From positions 1-45,199 of the forward strand of contig JAODBC010000011.1 in NCBI GenBank assembly GCA_025463765.1: a DNA stretch of 45,199 nucleotides. Direction: 5' to 3'. Both the position numbers and the translations under genes were made by a program. This DNA is from Subtercola sp. (GTDB taxonomy: Bacteria > Actinomycetota > Actinomycetes > Actinomycetales > Microbacteriaceae). The notes below the pieces were generated by a model. That model saw only the letters and a list, made by a program, of their open reading frames with translations. It was not told the origin of the DNA and did not search any database. This document shows, piece by piece, positions 32,728-39,020 of the stretch (the stretch's first letter is position 1; every line of letters starts with the position of its first letter).

Positions 32728-33474
32728 ATGGGCAGACACGCCGCCACTCCCGCTGCGCCTTCATTGCGCGCGCCTGACGAGTACATCGAAGAGCGGTTCA
32801 CAGGGCGAATCGCGGGCTTCGGCACCACCGGCGGCGGATTCGGCACCACCGGCGACGGACTCGGCGGCGCGAGCCCCGCAGGCGTGCACGGCCCGCGCAT
32901 TGTGATCGGCATGTGGGCGCAGTCGCCATACGGACGGTTCGCCGACGTCATGATCGAGCATCCGGATGCTCGCAGAATTCTTCTGGCGCCTTCCGACCGT
33001 GTGGCGACCTACGTGTCGTCGACGTACACCTTCGACGAGGTGCGGGTGGTGCCCGTGCGTTTTCTGCGGGTCGCGGGCGGGATCACGGTGGTGGCGGGCG
33101 ACGCGGCAACGGTGCTCGACGTCACGTTGCGAGTGGGTCGCATCACGCCACTCGGCCGGGTGCTGCGCGGCGTACCCGAGCGGCTCGCGACTGATCCGCG
33201 CTGGCTGAGAGCGGTCGATCCGGTGGCGGCGCGGCTCGTGCCGGGAGCGCACACAAGCGGCTCTGCGGGAGGTGGGCGGCGCGAGTACTACGGCGTCACC
33301 ACGATCCGCGCGCTCGATGCCGTGTACGGAACGCTGGAAGGGCGCAACCTCGGCGCCCTCGCGCCACTCGACCCGCCTGTCACGTTCGGGTTCGGCTCGG
33401 CCCCGGCCACTCCGAGCCTCGTCGACCTGACCACGATCATCCGCTCGCCGCAGTCGCACGCGCAATCGCAGTAG
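32728..33474 (+). CDS. Conserved-looking protein of unknown function
   Basis: A 248-residue soluble protein. An N-terminal Gly/Thr-rich segment with repeated FGTTGGG precedes a compact core: RIVIGMWAQSPYGRFADVMI, DARRILLAPSDRVATYVSST, YTFDEVRVVPVRFLRVAGGI, then VLDVTLRVGRITPLGRVLRG and VPERLATDPRWLRAVDPVAA. I do not recognise a catalytic motif or family. No signal peptide or membrane segment. It ends S-P-Q-S-H-A-Q-S-Q and its stop codon is the first TAG of a CAGTAG hexanucleotide array, so the downstream frame reads Gln-stop repeatedly. No clear ribosome-binding site. Confidence 0.65.
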   Translation: MGRHAATPAAPSLRAPDEYIEERFTGRIAGFGTTGGGFGTTGDGLGGASPAGVHGPRIVIGMWAQSPYGRFADVMIEHPDARRILLAPSDRVATYVSSTYTFDEVRVVPVRFLRVAGGITVVAGDAATVLDVTLRVGRITPLGRVLRGVPERLATDPRWLRAVDPVAARLVPGAHTSGSAGGGRREYYGVTTIRALDAVYGTLEGRNLGALAPLDPPVTFGFGSAPATPSLVDLTTIIRSPQSHAQSQ

Positions 33475-33516
33475 CAATAGCAGTAGCAGTAGCAGTAGCA
33501 GTAGCAGTAGCAGTAG
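33469..33516. repeat. CAGTAG hexanucleotide microsatellite, 8 copies
   Basis: CAGTAG, CAATAG, then six perfect CAGTAG units. In the frame of the preceding gene every unit reads Gln then an amber stop, giving eight stops in a row; the first is the real stop codon. Confidence 0.95.
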
Positions 33517-33691
33517 CTCTGCACCGTCGAGCACCCTCGCCGCCCGCACTTCTCTGCGTCTGCATCTGCATCATCTGCACCGAGAGCGCTCTGCCCAGCG
33601 GAACGGCCTCGGGCCGCGCACACTTCGGCGTTTCCGCGCCTGCTCGAGCAGTAGCGGATGCTCCAAACTGTGCGAACCGACCGCCGCCGCA

Positions 33692-33767
33692 ATTCGGCGC
33701 TGGCGTGGTGGTTCGGCGCGAGCGCGGTCGTTTGGCGCAAGCGCGATCGTTCGGCGCACGCGCGACC
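33692..33767. repeat. 19-bp tandem repeat, 4 copies
   Basis: Units start at 33692, 33711, 33730 and 33749 with core GTTCGGCGCGAGCGCGGTC. The first is the most diverged. The same 19-base period and core recur at 39874. Confidence 0.85.
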
Positions 33768-33798
33768 ACGCGCAGCACGCGCCGCACGCGGGCGCGGG

Positions 33799-33804
33799 TA
33801 TAAC
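33799..33804 (+). promoter_or_regulatory. -10 box (azoR)
   Basis: TATAAC is followed by 8 bases and ATG 33813. Leaderless or nearly so. Confidence 0.5.
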
Positions 33805-33812
33805 GTGACGGT

Positions 33813-34457
33813 ATGGCCAACCTGCTTCAGCTCGACTCCTCAGCCGACCCCGTGCGGTCTCGTTCGCGCGCGATCGGGCGCTCGTTCGCCGAGGCGTGGC
33901 TCGCGGCGAACCCCGCGAACACCGTCACGTACCGCGACTTGCACGCGAACCCGCTGCCGCACCTTCCCGATGCTGCACTGCACTGGCCGCAGCGGCTGCG
34001 CCCGGCCGACGCGAACCCACCGGTAGCGGCCGAGGCATTGCAGACCGAGCTCATCGCTGAGCTGACGGCCGCCGATGTGCTGCTGGTCGATGCGCCGATG
34101 TACAACTATTCGCTGCCGTCGGCTCTGAAGGCGTGGATCGACTACATCCACGTGCCCGCCGTCACCGCCCCGTTCGACGTTCCGACCCAGCCGATGGCGG
34201 GGCGCCCTGCCGTCATCGTGACCAGCCGGGGCGCGTCATACGACGCCGGCACCCCGACCGCAGAGTGGGATCACGCGGTGCCCGTGCTGCAGCTCATCCT
34301 GGGCACCGCGCTCGGAATGGATGTCTCGGTGATCACCACGAGCCTCACCCTCGCCGACTCGGTGGCCGCTCTCGCCGAGCAGCTGCCACGCGCCGAGGCC
34401 GAGCTCGCCGCCGCTCACACCCTCGCCGCCGCCGAGGGCGCTCGCCTCGGCGCCTGA
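33813..34457 (+). CDS. azoR: FMN-dependent NADH:quinone oxidoreductase / azoreductase AzoR
   Basis: A 214-residue flavodoxin-like enzyme. ANLLQLDSSADPVRSRSRAI is the N-terminal FMN-phosphate loop, DVLLVDAPMYNYSLPSALKAWIDYIHV carries the P-M-Y-N-x-x-x-P-x-x-L-K-x-W-I-D family signature, and VIVTSRGASYDAG is the second FMN loop. AzoR reduces quinones and azo dyes by two-electron transfer from NADH. The length matches the E. coli enzyme of about 200 residues plus a short Ala-rich tail. The upstream spacer is repeat-rich; downstream lies a long hairpin. Confidence 0.93.
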   Translation: MANLLQLDSSADPVRSRSRAIGRSFAEAWLAANPANTVTYRDLHANPLPHLPDAALHWPQRLRPADANPPVAAEALQTELIAELTAADVLLVDAPMYNYSLPSALKAWIDYIHVPAVTAPFDVPTQPMAGRPAVIVTSRGASYDAGTPTAEWDHAVPVLQLILGTALGMDVSVITTSLTLADSVAALAEQLPRAEAELAAAHTLAAAEGARLGA

Positions 34458-34529
34458 CCGTCTCGCTCAGCCTCACCCTGACGCGCAGCCCGGGCATCCG
34501 GCTCCCGGCAGCAGGATGCCCGCCCAAGG

Positions 34530-34577
34530 GTTGCGCAAAAGCACCTCCGCTCGCCGAACGAGGTGTTTTCGCGCAAC
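34530..34577 (+). terminator. Long hairpin between azoR and the next gene
   Basis: An 18-base arm (34530-34547, starting GTTGCGCAAAAGC) pairs with 34560-34577 with one G-T wobble and one A-C mismatch around a 12-base loop. Its arm resembles the TTGCG-AAAA arms at 18996 and 21470. Probably ends the azoR transcript. Confidence 0.55.
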
Positions 34578-34637
34578 GCCGGCGGTGGGTTTCGCGGCGC
34601 GGGTGACGGGTAGACCGCCCAAACCAGGCAGCGCGAG

Positions 34638-34643
34638 TAAGAT
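34638..34643 (+). promoter_or_regulatory. -10 box of a leaderless promoter (34650 gene)
   Basis: TAAGAT, 6 bases, ATG 34650; no Shine-Dalgarno. Confidence 0.5.
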
Positions 34644-34649
34644 CTGTTC

Positions 34650-35204
34650 ATGGGGAGCCCTCGAAGCACCACACTCGTTCTGGTCGGTAACGAATCGCCG
34701 AATGCCTTCGGCGCTTTGGCCCGGCACGCCAATGTGCGGGCCGCCTCGCTTGCGGAGAGCTCTGACGAAGAGGCCGCCCGCTGGGTGACGCAGGCCGACG
34801 CCCCGTACGTGGTTCACGACCGCGATCCGCTGGCGCACGTCGCCGCGGCGTGGGTCGAGTTCTTCGACGACCTCGCGACCATCGGCACCCTCGACCTCGA
34901 GGTCGAGCGTGCGTCGTCTGCGCTCGAGAACGGCTCGATGAGCATGCCCGACTATTACATCGTGGTCGACCCGGAATCGCTCGCGCCCACCTGGAAGCAC
35001 TGGTGGCTGGGCGTGCTGCCACAGGCCGCGCCGACGCGGGTCATTCCGTGGGCAGCGGGCAGCACCTCGCTCGACCGCGTACTGCGCCGACTGCCGACAG
35101 GACGATCGTGGCCGAGCCCGGGGCCGTGGCTGCACGAGGTGGCCCGTTCGGTACCCGACCAGATCGGCAAGGGCTCGTCAGGCCCCACCCTGCTCGCCTC
35201 GTAA
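34650..35204 (+). CDS. Conserved-looking protein of unknown function
   Basis: A 184-residue soluble protein: TTLVLVGNESPNAFGALARH at the start, WVTQADAPYVVHDRDPLAHV in the middle, then VEFFDDLATIGTLDLEVERA, DYYIVVDPESLAPTWKHWWL, and WPSPGPWLHEVARSVPDQIG near the end. The tryptophan-rich second half looks constrained. I cannot name a family. The leaderless -10 box supports the ATG. Its last 250 bases overlap, on the opposite strand, the C-terminal extension of the MFS transporter gene. Confidence 0.68.
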   Translation: MGSPRSTTLVLVGNESPNAFGALARHANVRAASLAESSDEEAARWVTQADAPYVVHDRDPLAHVAAAWVEFFDDLATIGTLDLEVERASSALENGSMSMPDYYIVVDPESLAPTWKHWWLGVLPQAAPTRVIPWAAGSTSLDRVLRRLPTGRSWPSPGPWLHEVARSVPDQIGKGSSGPTLLAS

Positions 35205-36430
35205 CCTCGAACCAGGCGCTGCCGACGCAGCTGCGCGCCGATGCCCAACCCCGCCACCACCACGATCGCGACGCCGAACGCCAGAACCGTGGTCAGCAGC
35301 CCGAGCGGCGCGATCAGCTGCCCCGCGATGATCACCGAGACGCCGAACGCGAGGTACGAAACGAGGTAGACCCCGGCGAAGAGCCCCGCGCGCTCATGCG
35401 GCTTGGCGAGCGGCCCGACGAGTCGCAGCGAACCCGAGAACGAGGCGCCGAAGCCCGACCCGCCGATCAGTGCGCCCACCCACATCAGTAGCAGAAGACC
35501 GAGCCCGATCGACGTGACGATGACGACGGCGCCCACTAGCACGGCGACACCGCCCACGAGCGTTGCTCGGCGAGCGAGAACGCCGCCGAGCAGTAGTCCG
35601 GCGACTGCTGCGGCCCCAGGCTGAATGAACACCGTCACCCCGTTCACGAGACCGCTGTCGATGCCGAAGATGTCGCGGATGATCGTGGGGGCCAATCCCA
35701 GAAAGAGCCCCGCGAGCATCCACGCGCCCGTGAGTACGGGGATCGTCGCCCGAAACTCCGCCCGCGCCGCCGCCGGAATCGACACCCGGGGAAGGAGCGA
35801 CCGCACCGCGCCACGCTGGCGGCCCACGGTCTCGGCCGAGAAGACCGCAACGGCGAGCCCGAGGGCTACGACCACCGAAAGGGTCACGAACACCACGACG
35901 TCGGCGTTCGCCGTGAACTGAACGGCGAGACCCGCGAACAGCGCACCGAGCCCGAGACCGCCGGCCGGTGCGATTCCGCCGATCACTGCTCCGAGTTTCT
36001 TGAACCGCTCAGGCGCGAGTTCGACGACCGAAGCCGTCAGCGCACTCGTTGCGGCCCCGGTCGCGAGCCCTTGCACCACACGGGCCACGATGACCGCCGT
36101 GATGTCGGTGGCGAACACGAACATCAACATGGCGACGAGCTCGAGCGCGAGGGAGGCGATGAGCACTGGCCGGCGCCCGATGTAATCCGACAACGACCCC
36201 ACGACGACCAGGCTCACCAGCAGCCCGATGGCGTAGGCCGCGAACGCGACAGTGAGCACCCAGGCCGGAAAGCCCCACTCCTTCTCGAACAGCACCAGCA
36301 GCGACGTGGGTGCACCGGCAGCGAGATACAGCGCGGCGAACGCCGCAGCCGTACCGACGAATGCAGCCGTGGGTGGCAGAGATCTGCGCTGCAGGATGCC
36401 CGTGGGGCCGGTTTTCGCCATGTCGCTCAC
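34955..36430 (-). CDS. MFS transporter with C-terminal extension
   Basis: A 491-residue major facilitator. Twelve membrane helices span about residues 20-405. The loop 2-3 motif GSLSDYIGRRPVLIASLAL is the classic MFS G-x-x-x-D-x-x-G-R-R, and ARVVQGLATGAATSALTASV fits helix 4 of drug-efflux members. After the last helix (VVVAGLGIGAQLRRQRLVRG) about 85 residues of polar, unstructured sequence follow; this part is the antisense of the convergent 34650 gene. GTG 36430 is chosen because AGGAG lies 5 bases upstream; ATG 36421 is alternative. Its promoter is flanked by two identical operator-like sites, so it is likely inducible by its substrate. Confidence 0.9.
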   Translation of the reverse strand: MSDMAKTGPTGILQRRSLPPTAAFVGTAAAFAALYLAAGAPTSLLVLFEKEWGFPAWVLTVAFAAYAIGLLVSLVVVGSLSDYIGRRPVLIASLALELVAMLMFVFATDITAVIVARVVQGLATGAATSALTASVVELAPERFKKLGAVIGGIAPAGGLGLGALFAGLAVQFTANADVVVFVTLSVVVALGLAVAVFSAETVGRQRGAVRSLLPRVSIPAAARAEFRATIPVLTGAWMLAGLFLGLAPTIIRDIFGIDSGLVNGVTVFIQPGAAAVAGLLLGGVLARRATLVGGVAVLVGAVVIVTSIGLGLLLLMWVGALIGGSGFGASFSGSLRLVGPLAKPHERAGLFAGVYLVSYLAFGVSVIIAGQLIAPLGLLTTVLAFGVAIVVVAGLGIGAQLRRQRLVRGYEASRVGPDEPLPIWSGTERATSCSHGPGLGHDRPVGSRRSTRSSEVLPAAHGMTRVGAACGSTPSHQCFQVGASDSGSTTM

Positions 36431-36443
36431 TGTCACTCCTAAA

Positions 36444-36457
36444 GCAATTATGGTTGC
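36444..36457. promoter_or_regulatory. Operator-like site 1
   Basis: GCAATTATGGTTGC, an imperfect dyad with GCAA and TTGC half sites, just downstream of the expected start of the minus-strand MFS transcript. Confidence 0.65.
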
Positions 36458-36466
36458 GTTACGTGA

Positions 36467-36495
36467 ACTGTACTCTCGACCTCGCCTAAATGCAA
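36467..36495 (-). promoter_or_regulatory. Promoter of the minus-strand MFS gene
   Basis: On the minus strand TTGCAT (36490-36495), 17-base spacer, TACAGT (36467-36472). The -35 overlaps operator 2 and the start site falls beside operator 1. Confidence 0.65.
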
Positions 36496-36505
36496 TTACG
36501 GTTGC
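36492..36505. promoter_or_regulatory. Operator-like site 2
   Basis: GCAATTACGGTTGC, identical to site 1 except one base, 48 bases away, overlapping the -35 box of the MFS promoter. Paired sites of this kind suit a dimeric MarR- or TetR-type repressor encoded elsewhere. Confidence 0.65.
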
Positions 36506-36569
36506 TTTAACGGCGCAGACCCGCTCCGTGCGCTTCTGGCCCTGCGGCGCGTCGTAGGCTTGAAACACG

Positions 36570-37826
36570 ATGCAGCTCACCTCACGACGCCCTTTTCCCT
36601 GGGCGATGCTGGTGGCCATCGTGCTCATCGGCTTCATTCTGCGCGGCCCTATCATCGCTGTGGCCCCCATCAGCGGAATCATGCGCGCAGACCTGGGTCT
36701 GAACGCCGCTCAGTTCGGCCTGCTGACCAGTCTTCCGGTGCTCTGCTTCGCCCTGGTCACCCCGTTCGCGTCGTTCTTCGTGGGTAAGGGCGGGGCGAAC
36801 TTCTCAACGATGATCGCCATCATCGGGGTCGGCCTGGGGTCGATCATCCGCTCGGCTGGCGGGGTCGAAGCCGTGTTCGTCGGCACCATCATCATGGGGG
36901 CGTTCATCACCATCGGCAACGTGGTGATTCCGGTCGTGATCAGGCGCGACATTCCGCCCGAACGAGTGGCGATCGTGACCGGCTCGTACACCTCGGCTCT
37001 CAACGTCAGTTCGATGATCACGTCACTCGCGACCGCGCCGATCGCGCTGGCGCTGGGCTGGCAGATCGCGCTGCTGAGCTGGACGGGGTTCGTCGTCATC
37101 GCGGCGATCGGCTGGCTGGTCGCCATCACGCCGCGGGCCGCCATTCGATTCGGCCCGGTCAAGCCGCTCATCGAAACGGGCGCGGGTGACACCGTGGCCA
37201 TCGGCACGAGTTCGGTGCCGGCCCTGAGCGGTACGCGGCCGCAGACCTGGCGCGACGCCTCGGCCGTGCTGCTCTCGCTGGCTTTCGCCGGGCAAGCCTT
37301 CGCGTACTACGGACTGACGGCGTGGTTCCCGAGCATCCTCGTCAGCGAAGACGGTCTTTCGGTGACGGCGGCCGGCTCGAGTTCGTCGATCTTTCAGATC
37401 GCCGCGGTCGTCGGCGCTCTGGGTGCTCCCCTGCTGTCGAAGCGCATCGGGGTGCCCCTCACCTTCGGCATCGTGGCGGCGCTCTGGCTGAGCTGCCCCC
37501 TCGGCCTGCTCGTGTCGCCGCAGCTCTGGTACGTCTGGGGTTTCACGGGCGGAGTGGCGCAGGGCGGCGGAATCACGCTCGTGTTCATGCTCATTGTGCA
37601 ACTCGCCATGAGCGGCACCCACGCCCGCCGGCTTTCGGCGATGGTTCAGGGCGTCGGCTACGCGCTCGGCGCGACCTCGCCCACCCTCATCGGTGCGGCT
37701 CACGACGCGACGGGGGCCTGGGGCCTGCCGCTGGTGGTGGTGGGCATCGGAACACTCACCTTCACCGTTGCGGGGCTCGCCGGGGCGATTCGGGCGACCC
37801 GACGCGCACCCAGCGCGGCGCGGTAG
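36570..37826 (+). CDS. MFS transporter, CynX/NimT-like
   Basis: A 418-residue major facilitator with twelve helices. The start RPFPWAMLVAIVLIGFILRG and IIAVAPISGIMRADLGLNAA fit the CynX/NimT branch (cyanate and 2-nitroimidazole transporters), where the conserved helix 1 R-x-P-I-x-A-V-x-P is characteristic. GNVVIPVVIRRDIPPERVAI gives the helix 4-5 loop. A TAGGCT box lies 9 bases before the ATG, so a short or absent leader is likely. It faces the other MFS gene across a 139-base region containing twin operators, and both may answer the same regulator. Substrate unknown. Confidence 0.9.
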   Translation: MQLTSRRPFPWAMLVAIVLIGFILRGPIIAVAPISGIMRADLGLNAAQFGLLTSLPVLCFALVTPFASFFVGKGGANFSTMIAIIGVGLGSIIRSAGGVEAVFVGTIIMGAFITIGNVVIPVVIRRDIPPERVAIVTGSYTSALNVSSMITSLATAPIALALGWQIALLSWTGFVVIAAIGWLVAITPRAAIRFGPVKPLIETGAGDTVAIGTSSVPALSGTRPQTWRDASAVLLSLAFAGQAFAYYGLTAWFPSILVSEDGLSVTAAGSSSSIFQIAAVVGALGAPLLSKRIGVPLTFGIVAALWLSCPLGLLVSPQLWYVWGFTGGVAQGGGITLVFMLIVQLAMSGTHARRLSAMVQGVGYALGATSPTLIGAAHDATGAWGLPLVVVGIGTLTFTVAGLAGAIRATRRAPSAAR

Positions 37827-37886
37827 CGGCGGCTGCCAATGCCTGCGAAGAAGGGTGCTACCCGAGCATTCCCCGGCCGCATCCGG

Positions 37887-37892
37887 TAGGTT
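37887..37892 (+). promoter_or_regulatory. -10 box of a leaderless promoter (SGNH hydrolase)
   Basis: TAGGTT, 6 bases, GTG 37899; no Shine-Dalgarno. Confidence 0.45.
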
Positions 37893-37898
37893 CTGGGC

Positions 37899-38693
37899 GT
37901 GGCCACCACCCGACTCTCCCGACGCACTCGAGTCGGTATCGGCGTGGGAATCGCGCTGCTGGTGGCGATTGCGGTGGTGCTTGCCGTCGTGGTTGTGAAG
38001 GGGCCGCCGTCGGCCACCATTGCCTCCGGCACGCCGGCGCCCGCAACCAGCGCGCCCGTCACACCGTCACCCGGTACGACCTCGACCGCCGCGCCCTCGA
38101 CCGGCACGCCCCCGGGCCCGAACGCCACGCCACTCGTGGTGTACCTCGGCAACTCGTTCGTCGGCGGATCGAGCGAAGACTCCGGCTCGCAAGACCGCTT
38201 TCCCGCTCTCGTCGGCGACGCCCTGCACACCGACTGGCAGAGCATCACCTCCGGCGGTTCGGGCTACGTCGACCCCGGCGACGACGGCCTGCGCTTCGAC
38301 GACCTCGCCGAACAGGTGCCCGCCGACGCGAGCCTGGTCGTCATCATGGGCAGCGACGACGACGCCGGGTACTCCTACGAACAGATCATGGATGCCGCCC
38401 TCACTACCCTGCAGACCATCAAGCAGCGCGCGCCGAACGCCACCATTCTCGTTGTGAGCACACCCTGGGTGAGCGCCGATGTGCCCGACGGAATCCAGAC
38501 CTCCCGCAACGCGGTGCGCGACGCGGCGGCGATGGATGCCCTGCCCTACGTCGATCCCATCGCCGACGGCTGGTGGTTCACGGGGCCGCCGGAGCAGATC
38601 GGCAACGACGGACTGCACCCCACAGACCTCGGGCACGCGCTGGCGGCCGAGCACCTCGAGCCGGTCATCCGGCAGCTGCTGAACGGGGCCTGA
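37899..38693 (+). CDS. Membrane-anchored SGNH/GDSL-type hydrolase
   Basis: A 264-residue esterase-type protein. A signal anchor (VGIGVGIALLVAIAVVLAVV) near residues 12-31 and a Thr/Pro-rich stalk of about 45 residues place the catalytic domain outside the cell. Block I is YLGNSFVGG with nucleophile S86 (G-N-S instead of G-D-S), block II the glycine of GGSGYVD, block III position is occupied by M-G-S-D-D-D instead of the usual G-x-N-D, and block V is D237-G-L-H240 in NDGLHPTDLGH. The missing block III asparagine may weaken the oxyanion hole. Such enzymes deacylate wall polysaccharides or lipids. The start GTG is supported by a leaderless -10 box. Confidence 0.85.
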   Translation: MATTRLSRRTRVGIGVGIALLVAIAVVLAVVVVKGPPSATIASGTPAPATSAPVTPSPGTTSTAAPSTGTPPGPNATPLVVYLGNSFVGGSSEDSGSQDRFPALVGDALHTDWQSITSGGSGYVDPGDDGLRFDDLAEQVPADASLVVIMGSDDDAGYSYEQIMDAALTTLQTIKQRAPNATILVVSTPWVSADVPDGIQTSRNAVRDAAAMDALPYVDPIADGWWFTGPPEQIGNDGLHPTDLGHALAAEHLEPVIRQLLNGA

Positions 38694-38714
38694 ACGGGAG
38701 ACGAATATTCGGTG

Positions 38715-38744
38715 TTGCGGCGTGCCGATCGATTCCGCTAGATT
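38715..38744 (+). promoter_or_regulatory. Promoter of the candidate small RNA
   Basis: TTGCGG (38715-38720), 18-base spacer, TAGATT (38739-38744). Predicted start near 38751. Confidence 0.45.
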
Positions 38745-38750
38745 CATCTC

Positions 38751-38890
38751 AGCACCCCCGCTCGCGAGTGTATTTCAATGTCAGACTGTCGGCCTTCCCG
38801 GTCGAAGATGCAGTGTTCAACTCCTGCCACTCGCTCCCTGTGCTTGTTTCAAGCCGCACAAAATCCCTGGGCATCCGCCCAGGGATTTTT
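38751..38890 (+). ncRNA. Candidate rod-shaped small RNA
   Basis: About 140 bases between a promoter and an intrinsic terminator, with no protein frame. It folds by eye into nested helices: AGCAC (38751-38755) with GTGCT (38840-38844); GCGAGTG (38764-38770) with CACTCGC (38828-38834); ACTG (38785-38788) with CAGT (38811-38814); TCGGCC (38789-38794) with GGTCGA (38800-38805). Internal loops of 8 against 5, then 14 against 13 bases, separate the helices. The closed stem, large inner bubble and apical hairpin recall the 6S RNA plan, at smaller size. This similarity is inference. Confidence 0.5.
38861..38890 (+). terminator. Strong intrinsic terminator
   Basis: AAATCCCTGGGC (38861-38872) and GCCCAGGGATTT (38877-38888) form a perfect 12-bp stem with loop ATCC, followed by further T (5 T at 38886-38890). 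It is the most canonical terminator in the window. Confidence 0.92.
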
Positions 38891-38908
38891 GCGTTACTGA
38901 AGGGCGTA

Positions 38909-38935
38909 AATTGCCGGGGCGTTCGCCCCGGAATT
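38909..38935 (+). repeat. Second hairpin before the amidotransferase
   Basis: CCGGGGC (38914-38920) pairs with GCCCCGG (38925-38931) around GTTC; flanking AATT on both sides extends it past a bulged G. No T tract. Confidence 0.6.
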
Positions 38936-39020
38936 CCCGCGTCTCAGACGACCGCGATGCGTCGTGGCGAGTACTGTGGGCACTGCGCGTGAAGCGCGCC
39001 GCATCGAAGGAGATGAAGGC

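Larger units (their letters stand above)
33475..33812. other. 338-base gene-free spacer rich in short repeats
   Basis: Holds most of the CAGTAG array, an imperfect TCTGCA run near 33553-33578, an isolated AGAGCGCTCT palindrome at 33583-33592, and a 19-bp tandem array at 33692-33767, then the azoR -10 box. No credible gene. Confidence 0.7.
38694..39020. other. 327-base spacer holding the candidate small RNA
   Basis: Contains a promoter, a candidate RNA with terminator, a second hairpin (38914-38931), and the ribosome-binding site GAAGGAG of the amidotransferase. No credible protein gene. Confidence 0.7.

Noticed and set aside
33583..33592. AGAGCGCTCT palindrome, like the sugar-operon operator core
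   Set aside because: Only the 10-base core matches, it stands alone in a spacer without a promoter, and such cores arise by chance in GC-rich DNA.
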